A DNA stretch of 62,515 nt from an uncultured Ruminiclostridium sp. (GTDB lineage: Bacteria > Bacillota > Clostridia > Oscillospirales > Ruminococcaceae). The notes beneath the pieces are model-generated. The model made no database searches. It was not told the origin of the DNA and worked only from the letters and a program-made list of their open reading frames with translations. Below are positions 18,544 through 26,873 of the stretch, piece by piece (position 1 is the stretch's first letter; each line of letters starts with the position of its first letter). The position numbers were made by a program, and so were the translations under genes. The stretch covers positions 1-62,515 of the forward strand of contig CAJOMV010000067.1 of assembly GCA_905235805.1 (NCBI GenBank). Reading direction: 5' to 3'.

Positions 18544-20397
18544 CTACCCGCGCTTTTTGGCGGATTTCTCGGTATACATACGGATATCGGCTTCACTGAA
18601 CATACGGCTGAAGGATTCCGAGCCGTCGGAGGTATATACCCCCACACTGGCGGAGACGGTGTACGGCTTTTCGGAAGTCTCGTTATAGCGGGAGAGACTT
18701 TCGTGCACGGTCTGCCTGATGCTGCCCTCGTCGGCGGTACCCTGAATGAGCCCTATGAGCTCGTCACCGCCATACTTCGAGCAGATACCGTTGGGACAGG
18801 CTTCAGACAATGCCTGCGATACGCGATATATCGCGTTGTCGCCCTCCGTATGACCGAAGGTGTCGTTGATATACTTGAGTCCGTCAAGGTCACATATTAT
18901 AAGCGTAAGAGCACCGTGCTCACCGGAGAATATCCGCTCAAACTCCATATCGAAGCCCTTTCGGGTGTACAGCCCCGTGAGGTCGTCATACTTGTACAGC
19001 TCCTCTATCCTCTGCCTCAGATGCTGCTGATACCGCATATCGCGGTAGGCGCTCACAGAGGAATTAACGCAGGCGCGTATCTGTCCCATTTTCAGGTAAT
19101 TCGTCTTGTCTATATCACAATAACAGAAGCAAAGGAAACCGAGCGGCACATCAATATTGTTCAGTGCCGTGAATACAAGCGGGTAACCTGTTTCTATTAT
19201 ATCCTCGGGGTCGGGTATTATCTGCTCCGCGTCGAACGCCCTGTCCCTGCCCTTGTAGGAGCACCTGTGGTCGTACAGTATGCAGAGCTCCCTGCCCGAC
19301 TTGTCCTGCCCGGCGATCTTGTGGGGGTCAAGGGTACAGTCGAGACATTCAGAATTGAGGAATATCATCATATTGTAGAACAGTTCATTACGGAGGCGTT
19401 CCTCAAGTGTATCTATACTGTCGCTGTCCGAAGCCTGCGCCGCTATGTTCTGAAGCTGACGGTATTCGGACTGATACCGGTAGTACATATTGTTCAGCGC
19501 CATCATCTGCTTTGCGGCGTCTATGTTCGTGAAGTCCGAGCAGCCGCAGGATTCGGTCACTATTACCTCGGGGTTGATAATGATATCCTCCGCGATGCCG
19601 TTGCTCACATAGCGTATCACCGCTTCGCCGGCGGCTCTGCCGAGCTTGACGAAATCGCATTTTGACGAGGTTATCTTCGGAGAATTGAACATTATCTCCT
19701 TAATGCCGTCGAAGCCTGTTACTATAATATCATCGGGAATATGTAAGCCGTGCTTTTCCAGCGTCTCGCAAACGCTTATCGCCATAACGTCATTAGCGCA
19801 GATTATAGCCTCCGGTATATGTCCGCTCTCTACTATGCGCTCTGTGGCGGCTATGGCGGGAAGCGACCAGAAATCGCCGTAGCTTACCCTGTCATCGCCG
19901 AACGGTACATTATTCTCCGCGGCTACCCTTCTTACCGTTTCTATGCGAACCTGCGAAAATTCGGACTCCCTGAAGCCCGCTATCATGTGGATATCCTTCG
20001 CTCCGTGGTGCTCTATGACGTGCCGTACCACGTCCTCAAAGCCCGCTTCATAGTCGAAGCGTATGCTGACGCTGCCTTCGTGGACGTTGTCTATCGCAAA
20101 GAGCGGTATCCCCTTTTCGCCGCAGTTGCGGTATATCTCATTCTTGACATTCACATCAAAAAGACTGTTCTCTACCACAAGAACAGCGTCCGTTATCTTG
20201 TAATTTATCAGTCCGAAAACGCTTGCTTCGCCCTTGTCTGAGGGTGTGCCGAAATACATATCCGAGTCGGAGGCATACACGAATACTCTCCACCCGTCTG
20301 CCGTGAGTACCGTATTCAGCCCCTCGATAAGGTCACGCCACTGATCTTCATATATTTTCGCCGCGCAGAGAGCGGCTATTTTATATCCGTTGAACAC
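18544..20397 (-). CDS. Diguanylate cyclase with LacI-type sugar-binding sensor
   Basis: A 617-residue cytoplasmic protein. Residues about 5-275 are a LacI/GalR-type periplasmic-binding fold (IKEIMFNSPKITSS and a SCGCSDF ending), but the usual N-terminal DNA-binding helix-turn-helix is missing. A linker of about 170 residues follows, then a GGDEF domain (YDDLTGLYTRKGF, CDLDGLKYINDTFGH, active site YGGDEL at about 542). It would couple an intracellular ligand, perhaps a sugar, to cyclic-di-GMP synthesis. There is no membrane helix or signal peptide. The start is GTG at 20397 with a weak ribosome site. A promoter and a dyad lie just upstream. Confidence 0.88.
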   Translation of the reverse strand: MFNGYKIAALCAAKIYEDQWRDLIEGLNTVLTADGWRVFVYASDSDMYFGTPSDKGEASVFGLINYKITDAVLVVENSLFDVNVKNEIYRNCGEKGIPLFAIDNVHEGSVSIRFDYEAGFEDVVRHVIEHHGAKDIHMIAGFRESEFSQVRIETVRRVAAENNVPFGDDRVSYGDFWSLPAIAATERIVESGHIPEAIICANDVMAISVCETLEKHGLHIPDDIIVTGFDGIKEIMFNSPKITSSKCDFVKLGRAAGEAVIRYVSNGIAEDIIINPEVIVTESCGCSDFTNIDAAKQMMALNNMYYRYQSEYRQLQNIAAQASDSDSIDTLEERLRNELFYNMMIFLNSECLDCTLDPHKIAGQDKSGRELCILYDHRCSYKGRDRAFDAEQIIPDPEDIIETGYPLVFTALNNIDVPLGFLCFCYCDIDKTNYLKMGQIRACVNSSVSAYRDMRYQQHLRQRIEELYKYDDLTGLYTRKGFDMEFERIFSGEHGALTLIICDLDGLKYINDTFGHTEGDNAIYRVSQALSEACPNGICSKYGGDELIGLIQGTADEGSIRQTVHESLSRYNETSEKPYTVSASVGVYTSDGSESFSRMFSEADIRMYTEKSAKKRG

Positions 20398-20415
20398 TTT
20401 TTGTTACCCCATTAC

Positions 20416-20438
20416 TTAAACATCGAAATTCGGTTTAA
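20416..20438. promoter_or_regulatory. Dyad operator-like site in cyclase leader
   Basis: TTAAAC and GTTTAA flank 11 bases that include the imperfect inner dyad CGAAATTCG. The site lies between the -10 box and the start codon of the cyclase gene, where a repressor would block transcription. Confidence 0.45.
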
Positions 20439-20443
20439 CTAAT

Positions 20444-20472
20444 ATGATACCATATTTTTTACGATTTGTAAA
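20444..20472 (-). promoter_or_regulatory. Promoter of the diguanylate cyclase gene
   Basis: Minus-strand TTTACA and TATCAT separated by 17 bases. Confidence 0.65.
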
Positions 20473-20488
20473 TAAGTTTGTGAAAATT

Positions 20489-21712
20489 TTATCGCTGTTT
20501 GCGGCAGACTGCCGTTACACACATCTCCCCGTCCCGTATCTCCGCGAATATGTCTCCGCCCATTGCGTTCATAAGGCTCCGGCATATATACAGACCAAGC
20601 CCGCTCCCGTTCTGCGTACCTGCGTTTGAGCCACGCCAGAAGCTGTCGAAAATGTGCGGGAGCTCGCTTTCGGAAAGTGTACAGCCCGTATTGACGACTG
20701 TCACAAGGCGGCAGTCCTCCTCGTCAGAGAAGCTTAAGCTTATTCTTCGCCCGTCACCGTACTTTATGGCATTCTCTATGATATTCTGGAGCACTTCCGC
20801 AAGTCTGTCACGGTCTCCCGTTATCATACAGTCTGTATATTCCCCTATGAGGAGATCAGTGCCTGAAAGCTTGTCACGATAGTACGCGCCGATACCGTTT
20901 ATAACATCGGAGAGATAGAACTCCTCCTTTTTGACCTCGAAATGTATTATATCCTCGGTGTTTGATTTCATTATCTCGCTGACAAGCTGCTCTATCTCAT
21001 CTGCCTTGGCATTTATGCTCTCCGCTGTTTCCCTCTGCTTGTCCGTGTCGGTGTAAATACCGTTGGAGAGGGCTTTGGAGTACAGCTTTATTGCCGAAAG
21101 AGGGGTCTTGATGTCGTGAGACAGAGACATCAGCATCGTCTTTTTCTCCCGCTGAAGCTCAAGCTCCGAGCGTTTCGACCGCTCCAGCGTCTCCCGAAGC
21201 ATATCAAGTCCCCACAGGAGCTTCCCGAAATACCTGCTTTTGCTCTCCTTCAGCGGTACCGTCAGCTTTCCTTTTGCCAGCTCATAAGGCAGCTCCGTTA
21301 TCTCACCGAACGGTTTTATTATGCTGTGCCTTATGTACAGCAAAACAATAAGCACGGAAACGGCAAGTACGCCTATCACAAGGTTCACCGCAAGTACTGT
21401 CACCGAATCATCATACATATCCTCATATTCTATCCTGTACAGGATCCCGTTTATCTCCCGTATCACATATTCACTATGAGAATCAAAGAAGCCGTTCTCC
21501 GCTGACTGCTCAAAAACTCCGGTTATTGTTTCGCAGCCGCTGATATCCGGCACCTTGCCGCTCTCCGAGATCCCGCGTACAACACGGCTTATCTCGATAT
21601 TCCGAAGGTTTATCTGCCTGCTGTTTTCCCGGAGAAGCACAAAATTGACCGTCGCAAATACAGCGGCGACCATAATACAGAATAATGCTATGAGCTTGTT
21701 GAAGCTTTTCAT
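20489..21712 (-). CDS. Sensor histidine kinase, last gene of an ABC/two-component operon
   Basis: A 407-residue two-pass membrane kinase: helices at about 7-29 and 105-127 bracket an extracytoplasmic loop of about 75 residues, then HAMP-like linker, HisKA with SLSHDIKTPLSA (His about 198) and HATPase (NIIENAIKYGDG, GSGLGLYI). It would phosphorylate the OmpR-type regulator encoded 34 bp upstream. AAAGGAG precedes the start by eight bases. Order in the operon is small protein, permease, ATPase, regulator, kinase. The large permease with a coupled two-component pair recalls peptide-antibiotic sensing (Bce-like) or VexP-type modules, but this kinase has a larger sensor loop than BceS. Confidence 0.93.
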   Translation of the reverse strand: MKSFNKLIALFCIMVAAVFATVNFVLLRENSRQINLRNIEISRVVRGISESGKVPDISGCETITGVFEQSAENGFFDSHSEYVIREINGILYRIEYEDMYDDSVTVLAVNLVIGVLAVSVLIVLLYIRHSIIKPFGEITELPYELAKGKLTVPLKESKSRYFGKLLWGLDMLRETLERSKRSELELQREKKTMLMSLSHDIKTPLSAIKLYSKALSNGIYTDTDKQRETAESINAKADEIEQLVSEIMKSNTEDIIHFEVKKEEFYLSDVINGIGAYYRDKLSGTDLLIGEYTDCMITGDRDRLAEVLQNIIENAIKYGDGRRISLSFSDEEDCRLVTVVNTGCTLSESELPHIFDSFWRGSNAGTQNGSGLGLYICRSLMNAMGGDIFAEIRDGEMCVTAVCRKQR

Positions 21713-21746
21713 AGGCTGTTCTCCTTTGTCTCCGGGCGGCTGCCAT

Positions 21747-22406
21747 TTACTCCCACCTATAGCCCTTTCCCCATACCGTCAGTATATGCTTCGGTGCCTT
21801 CGGGTCGTCCTCTGTCTTTTCACGGAGCCATTTTATATGCACGGTGAGCGTCTGCTGTTCGGATTCGCTGTCCATGCCCCAGACAGCGTTGAAAAGCCTG
21901 TCCTTGGAGAGAGTCTGACCCTTGTTCTCTATCAGTATTTTCAACAGCTCGAATTCCTTCGAGGTCATCTCTAGAGGCTTGCCGCTTTTTGTTACCGTTC
22001 CCGCCGCGAGATCAAGGGCGATGTCACCATCCGTGAGCTTGTCCTCCGCGAAACGGCGCTTGAAAATTCCCTTTATCTTCGCGAGCAGTATGTCTATATC
22101 ATACGGCTTTTCTATGTAGTCATCGGCTCCGAGGATAAGCCCGCTGAGCTTATCCTCCTTGCTCACCCGCGCGGTCAGCATTATTATCGGGGTATTCCCC
22201 TGCGCTCGTATCCTCTCGCACACAGCGAAGCCGTCCATTCCCGGTAAATTGATATCAAGCAGAACGAGCCTTGCCCCGTACCTTTCGTACAGAGACAAGG
22301 CTTTTTCGCCGTTATCCGCGGCGCTTACGGTATATCCTTCCGCACGGAGGAAATCCGTCAGCAGCTGCAATAATTCTTTGCTGTCTTCGACTATCAGTAT
22401 GTCCAT
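21747..22406 (-). CDS. OmpR/PhoB-family response regulator
   Basis: A 219-residue regulator. The receiver domain (1-115) has the acidic pair VEDS, phospho-acceptor Asp in LLDINLPGMDG (about 52) and Lys in YIEKPYD. The winged-helix domain (about 130-219) shows FELLKILIENKGQTLSKDRL and the terminal GKGYRWE typical of OmpR-type DNA binders. Its start lies one base after the stop of the ABC ATPase gene, so translation is probably coupled. A pair of 11-bp direct repeats at the operon promoter (25900-25918) is a likely autoregulatory binding site. Confidence 0.95.
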   Translation of the reverse strand: MDILIVEDSKELLQLLTDFLRAEGYTVSAADNGEKALSLYERYGARLVLLDINLPGMDGFAVCERIRAQGNTPIIMLTARVSKEDKLSGLILGADDYIEKPYDIDILLAKIKGIFKRRFAEDKLTDGDIALDLAAGTVTKSGKPLEMTSKEFELLKILIENKGQTLSKDRLFNAVWGMDSESEQQTLTVHIKWLREKTEDDPKAPKHILTVWGKGYRWE

Positions 22407-22407
22407 G

Positions 22408-23166
22408 TCACCAGCCCATTTCCATAAGCCAGTTATTCAGTCCGCGTTCACGGTCGCGGAGAGTATCGGCTTTATTTATATTATACTCTCCTTTTATGTT
22501 CCCGTCAACTATAAATAAAACTCTTGTGCATTTTGCCGCGACCTTTGCGTCGTGAGTAACGAGCATTATAGTGGTCCCGGAATCGTTGAGCTTGGCAAGC
22601 TCCTCCATTACCTCCTCGGAGGAGGTACGGTTGAGGGCGCCTGTGGGCTCATCGGCGAATATCATCTTCGGGTCGTTTATCATACTGCGGCAGATGCATG
22701 CGCGCTGGAGCTGTCCGCCCGATACCTCGTTGATATCGTTGTCCGCTGTGTCTTCTATGCCGAGCTTCTTCATAAGCTCACGTCCGCGCCGGGTGATCTC
22801 CGCGCGGGTCTCCTTGGTCTTATCGCTCTTGCAGGCGGGGAGTATGACATTATCGAGCACGGTGAGGTTTTTCAGCATATACATCTGCTGGAAGATGAAG
22901 CCCATATCGTCAAGACGCAGCTTCGCGAGCTCGTCTTCGCCCAGCTTCGATATATCCCTGCCGCAGAAGGCAACAGTACCCGCTGTCATTCTGTCCATTC
23001 CCGACACGGTGTACAGGAGGGTGGATTTTCCGGAGCCGGAGGGTCCCATTACCGCTACCATCTCCCCCTCCGCAATGCTGAAATCCACATTACGGAGAAC
23101 ATTGTTCTGGTGCTTGTTCACTATATATGTCTTACAAAGGTCTTTAACTTCAAGTATCGTTTCCAT
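22408..23166 (-). CDS. ABC transporter ATP-binding protein (MacB/LolD/Bce type)
   Basis: A 252-residue ATPase with Walker A GPSGSGKST, Q-loop FIFQQ, signature VSGGQLQRA, Walker B MIFADEPTGAL and the switch His in LVTHD. This subgroup pairs with FtsX-type permeases that work by mechanotransmission in the envelope rather than by classical import. The permease gene is immediately upstream (11-bp gap) and the regulator immediately downstream. The C-terminus (about 35 residues after VDGNIKGE) is a little longer than usual. Confidence 0.95.
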   Translation of the reverse strand: METILEVKDLCKTYIVNKHQNNVLRNVDFSIAEGEMVAVMGPSGSGKSTLLYTVSGMDRMTAGTVAFCGRDISKLGEDELAKLRLDDMGFIFQQMYMLKNLTVLDNVILPACKSDKTKETRAEITRRGRELMKKLGIEDTADNDINEVSGGQLQRACICRSMINDPKMIFADEPTGALNRTSSEEVMEELAKLNDSGTTIMLVTHDAKVAAKCTRVLFIVDGNIKGEYNINKADTLRDRERGLNNWLMEMGW

Positions 23167-23177
23167 TTTGCTGCTCC

Positions 23178-25550
23178 TTACTCTATATCCGCCGTATCGG
23201 ACGATCTGATCGTATTCGTGTACAGTGAGGTCATGAATGCTGCGAGTATCGTTACCGCGAGGATAATTACGGGATACACTGCGAATATCTCTCCGGGAAC
23301 TATCTCATACCCCACGCCGTTCACCGCGCCCATTATCCCCATTATCGGGTCTATAGCAAGCTTCGTTAGCGGCAGACATAGCGCCGCGGCGATGACCGAC
23401 GCGGTAAGCGCAACTATCGCGAACCGCAGCGTGTGATGCGCCATTACAGAGCGGTTTCTGAACCCTATCGCCTTCATCAGGGCTATCTCCGCTTTCTCGC
23501 GGGAGATGAACGAGCGCTCCATAAGCACGGCAATCAGAATTACTACGATCAGCGTAATTATAAGCACCATATTCTTTACCGCGGCTATAATGTCCGATGC
23601 GCCGGTGCAGTCCTTCACAAAATCAGCTGCGCTGAACACGTTACCGGTATCGTATAGCTCCTTAAGTACCCCAATGCGCCTGTCGATCTCGGCTGCGTCC
23701 GGGTGATCGTCGAAGTCTATCTGATACGAGTAGGCGCTCGAAAGCTCGAGACCGTTCACATCAAAGCTTTCGTGCAGCCGCGCGGTCTTTCCGAGCTGTC
23801 CGAAGCTCTGGAACAACGCGGTTATGATACATTCGCGCTCCTCGCCCTTCACCGTAAGGATAACGGTATCACCTATCTTTGCGCCCAGACGTTCCGCGAC
23901 AGGGTATGTTACCGCTATCTCGTTGTCATACGCGGGTGCAGTCCCTTCCTCATAAACATAGTCGGACGCGTTAGTCTGAGGGCATATCTGAAATACAACG
24001 TTCGTCTTTTCTTCTCCGAATGTTACCGGTATCGTGTACATTCTCTCAACGTGTACCTTTCCGGGCATACCGTTTTCGGCAAGCGTCCTTTCGAGCTCTT
24101 CGAGTGGACGCCGGATAATTTCGTCCACATTGGACGGGTCACCAATAGCTTCCATGATATCGCCGGTCATTGTGATGTACACATCGCTTTTCGTTGTACC
24201 GAAAAGGAACAGCAGTTTTTCGCTGTTCAGCGTATTCGCCGTGTTCGCGAGTATCATCACGAGCAGGATCAGGATAGTGAATACCACGGTGATGATGCCG
24301 TACTGCTTCGGGCTGCTTATAACGTCGTTAAGCGCGAGAAACGGAGTTGTACCGAGCCTGCTTTTCCCGAGGTGCAGCAAGCCTTTTCTGTGAAACCTCT
24401 CACCCGTCTGTCCGCTTCGTACCGCATCTATCGGAGAAAGTTTCCTCACCTTTCGGGTACTGCTCCAGCAGAAGAGCATAATGATACCGACTACCGCGAT
24501 ACAGCAAAGAAGTGCGACAAGAAGTGAATTTTCGCTTCCGAGCAACATTGTTTCGGAAACGCTCGCAAGAAGCATATCCCCGAAGGGTATGCTGCAGAAG
24601 AAGCCGATCGCGGCGCCTACCGCAGCTATACCGAGATATTTCACAAGGTACAGTCCGCGTATCTGACCGTTTTTTATGCCGATAGCCTTCATCACGCCTA
24701 TCTCGCGGAACTCCTCCTCAAGCGTGAAGCCGATAGTGAACCGCAGCACCACGAATGCCACAAGTATCAGACAAACGCTGACTATAAGCAGCAGCGCAGC
24801 CACGATCATTGACATCACATAAGCAAGCTTCATCTGCTCGGCGCTTATGCTGAGCAGTATTCCGTTTGCATCGGCAAGTGACGCTTCAAGCGCCGGTATA
24901 TCGCCGGTGTCAATGTAATAGGTGCTGCCCGCCGCAAGCTTTGCGTATTCGTCGGCGGCAATGACGTCAAAGTCTTCGCTGTTCAGAATAAAGCGCGAGT
25001 TTCCCATAAACTGAGAGCCGAGGAATGCGTCCTTTGCGAAGCCGCCGTATTCAAGCTCAAGCTCCGCATTGCCGTAGTTTATTGTGAATTTGTCGCCGAC
25101 CCTGATACCGCTCATTTCAGGAACATTGCCGGATATGTAAGCTTTTCCGCGTTCTATTCCGGTTATCACGTTATTTTGACTATCAAAATAGTTCAGCTTG
25201 GTATCTGTCACGCTCATTATGAAGATCGTGTTTGTGGTATCGGAAAGATATTCACCGCTTCGCTTGAAATTCGTCCTGTCGGCGAATATCGCGGATTCGC
25301 GGCGGACGTCGGTAACATACGGCTCATCCAGCAATGTCTGCTCCATATCGGCATTGGTGCTGTCGAGGGTGACAACGAAGTAGTCGGACATTCCCGCTTT
25401 TTCAAAGTAATAGTCTATGCCCGTCACGACCGCGATGATATTGTTCACACTGGAGGCCGCGAACATTGCCGACAGCACCACGAACAGGAGAACTATCACA
25501 TTCATCGTCTTCTTGCGCTTCAGGTCTTTTTTCAGTATGTTCAGGTACAT
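23178..25550 (-). CDS. FtsX-type ABC transporter permease
   Basis: A 790-residue permease with two FtsX cores. Membrane helices are at about 16-38, three at about 245-360, one after the linker near 425, and three at about 655-775. Two extracytoplasmic domains lie between them (about 40-240 and 450-650). GVMKAIGIKNGQIRG and ALMKAIGFRNRSVM are the paired FtsX coupling motifs. BceB-type permeases have ten helices and one large loop, whereas this layout with two large external domains is nearer to the MacB/LolC-like or YtrF-like group. It works with the ATPase encoded downstream. Confidence 0.9.
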   Translation of the reverse strand: MYLNILKKDLKRKKTMNVIVLLFVVLSAMFAASSVNNIIAVVTGIDYYFEKAGMSDYFVVTLDSTNADMEQTLLDEPYVTDVRRESAIFADRTNFKRSGEYLSDTTNTIFIMSVTDTKLNYFDSQNNVITGIERGKAYISGNVPEMSGIRVGDKFTINYGNAELELEYGGFAKDAFLGSQFMGNSRFILNSEDFDVIAADEYAKLAAGSTYYIDTGDIPALEASLADANGILLSISAEQMKLAYVMSMIVAALLLIVSVCLILVAFVVLRFTIGFTLEEEFREIGVMKAIGIKNGQIRGLYLVKYLGIAAVGAAIGFFCSIPFGDMLLASVSETMLLGSENSLLVALLCCIAVVGIIMLFCWSSTRKVRKLSPIDAVRSGQTGERFHRKGLLHLGKSRLGTTPFLALNDVISSPKQYGIITVVFTILILLVMILANTANTLNSEKLLFLFGTTKSDVYITMTGDIMEAIGDPSNVDEIIRRPLEELERTLAENGMPGKVHVERMYTIPVTFGEEKTNVVFQICPQTNASDYVYEEGTAPAYDNEIAVTYPVAERLGAKIGDTVILTVKGEERECIITALFQSFGQLGKTARLHESFDVNGLELSSAYSYQIDFDDHPDAAEIDRRIGVLKELYDTGNVFSAADFVKDCTGASDIIAAVKNMVLIITLIVVILIAVLMERSFISREKAEIALMKAIGFRNRSVMAHHTLRFAIVALTASVIAAALCLPLTKLAIDPIMGIMGAVNGVGYEIVPGEIFAVYPVIILAVTILAAFMTSLYTNTIRSSDTADIE

Positions 25551-25563
25551 TTACTTTTCCTTC

Positions 25564-25827
25564 TTACTTGTCTTCGTCATTTCCGCCTAACGGGTGGAGC
25601 AGCTTGTTCCTGAGATTGCCGGCTATAAGCTCCGAGGCTGCGTTGGAGATATTCTCCGCTGTCTGTGCGTCAAAGCCGAGCTTTTCGGATATCTCCGCGA
25701 TGACCGCTTCCTTCGACTTCTTGCCGATGATGTGGTGTGCTTCTAAGATCTCGTTCACCTGCGAAGCCTGTTCCTCGGTGATGTTTGCCTTTGCTGCGAG
25801 TTCCTTGATAAAATCTGTCTTGATCAT
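25564..25827 (-). CDS. Small 87-residue helical protein leading the ABC/two-component operon
   Basis: A small soluble protein, almost all helix by composition (MIKTDFIKELAAKANITEEQ, then KKSKEAVIAEISEKLGFDA), with no cysteine, signal peptide or membrane segment. The first 30 residues weakly recall HU-type starts, but the HU beta-arm is absent. GGAGG precedes the ATG. It lies 13 bp upstream of the permease and behind the operon promoter, so it is probably co-expressed. Role unknown; an accessory or regulatory subunit is possible. Confidence 0.8.
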   Translation of the reverse strand: MIKTDFIKELAAKANITEEQASQVNEILEAHHIIGKKSKEAVIAEISEKLGFDAQTAENISNAASELIAGNLRNKLLHPLGGNDEDK

Positions 25828-25881
25828 GATGTTTTCCTCCGTATTTTAGTGTTATTCGGTTTTTTCCTTTACTGTGGCTTT

Positions 25882-25918
25882 ATTATAACATGGAAATTAT
25901 TAAATAATCCTTAAATAA
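25882..25918 (-). promoter_or_regulatory. Promoter with 11-bp direct repeats for the ABC/two-component operon
   Basis: A good minus-strand -10 box (TATAAT, plus-strand 25882-25887) has no -35 match. Instead TTAAATAA occurs twice (plus-strand 25900-25907 and 25911-25918) with a period of exactly 11 bases over the -35 position. That is the classic layout of an activator site for OmpR/PhoB regulators. Confidence 0.6.
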
Positions 25919-25922
25919 ATTC

Positions 25923-25951
25923 TTGACTATCAGCCGTATTATTGTTATAAT
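25923..25951 (+). promoter_or_regulatory. Promoter of the Uma2-like gene
   Basis: TTGACT and TATAAT separated by 17 bases, upstream of the ATG at 25990. Confidence 0.8.
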
Positions 25952-25989
25952 ATAATTAAGAAATACTTACCGGACAGGAGGTTTATGAT

Positions 25990-26538
25990 ATGGCTGAAAA
26001 AAGAAGATATACCTCCGATGAATTTCTCGCTATGACCGACCTTGACGGACGGTACGAGCTTGTCAGCGGCGAGCTTTATGATATGTCGCCGTCTCCGAGC
26101 TTCAAGCATCAGAGATTATCGGGGGGCTTTTACTGGAAAATAAGAAACTATATTGAGGAACGCGGCGGTCCGTGCATAGTTCTTGCCGCGCCCATGGACG
26201 TGAAGCTGAACGACGAGGACATCGTCCAGCCGGATATATTCGTGGTGTGTGACCCCGATAAAATGGACGAGCAGAAATGCAACGGAGCGCCCGACTGGGT
26301 CATCGAGATACTCTCCCCGTCTAACTCCGAGCATGATACCGTGGAAAAGCTCGCTATGTATTCAAAGGCAGGCGTGAGAGAATACTGGATAGTTGACCCT
26401 ATGAACGAAAAGGTGCTTGTATATCCCTTCGAGAAAGCGAAAGCTACGGGAATATTCACATTCGATGATGAGATATCGGCGGGAATATATGAAACGGAAG
26501 AGGTTCAGCTTGTCCTTCGTGTCAGAGACATATTATAA
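25990..26538 (+). CDS. Uma2-family (DUF820) PD-(D/E)XK nuclease-like protein
   Basis: A 182-residue protein of the Uma2/DUF820 family, which has a restriction-endonuclease-like fold. Visible marks are the start RRYTSDEFLAMTDLDGRYEL, VQPDIFVVCD (active-site Asp region), WVIEILSPSN (Glu region) and KLAMYSKAGVREYWIVDP. AGGAGG lies eight bases before the ATG. It forms a one-gene unit with its own promoter and terminator. The family is widespread and multicopy in some bacteria. Its biological role is unsettled, so a nuclease function is inferred from fold only. Confidence 0.93.
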   Translation: MAEKRRYTSDEFLAMTDLDGRYELVSGELYDMSPSPSFKHQRLSGGFYWKIRNYIEERGGPCIVLAAPMDVKLNDEDIVQPDIFVVCDPDKMDEQKCNGAPDWVIEILSPSNSEHDTVEKLAMYSKAGVREYWIVDPMNEKVLVYPFEKAKATGIFTFDDEISAGIYETEEVQLVLRVRDIL

Positions 26539-26544
26539 AGCAAT

Positions 26545-26580
26545 AAGACTGTTATGTCAATACGCATAACAGTCTTTTCT
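26545..26580 (+). terminator. Terminator after the Uma2-like gene
   Basis: AAGACTGTTATG pairs with CATAACAGTCTT around an 8-base loop, followed by TTCT. Confidence 0.88.
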
Positions 26581-26581
26581 G

Positions 26582-26731
26582 TCATCTGTTCCCGCACATC
26601 TGCGCCAGCACCCGTGCCTGCTCGTCGTCAAGCCCGCGGGCTGTATCACAGCTCCTGCATTTCGCGGCGCCGCGGACCAACGCCCACATGAGTACGCCCG
26701 CTGTGCCGAGCGCTGCAAATATCCACGTCAT
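26582..26731 (-). CDS. Small 49-residue membrane protein
   Basis: A short leftward gene with GGGAGG eight bases before its ATG. The product has one hydrophobic N-terminal helix (MTWIFAALGTAGVLMWALV) and a cytoplasmic-type tail with a CxxC pair (KCRSCD) and a further Cys near the end. Length and ribosome site make it credible, although no homologue is known to me. It ends right at the terminator of the Uma2-like gene. Confidence 0.55.
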   Translation of the reverse strand: MTWIFAALGTAGVLMWALVRGAAKCRSCDTARGLDDEQARVLAQMCGNR

Positions 26732-26813
26732 TTCATAAGCCTCCCGTTTTTTCCTCATTATATGATATTCTGCACGTATATGTACTTATTATTCGTACTG
26801 ATATTTTCTGTGC

Positions 26814-26842
26814 TTGACAAACGTATTTTTTAATGATATACT
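26814..26842 (+). promoter_or_regulatory. Promoter of the DegV gene
   Basis: TTGACA and TATACT separated by 17 bases, about 32 bases before the ATG. Confidence 0.85.
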
Positions 26843-26873
26843 TAAATAAAATAATACATCAGCGGAGGGCAAA

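Noticed and set aside
20489-25827. Canonical BceRSAB bacitracin module
   Set aside because: The kinase has a sizeable external loop and the permease appears to have two large external domains and about eight helices, unlike BceS and BceB.
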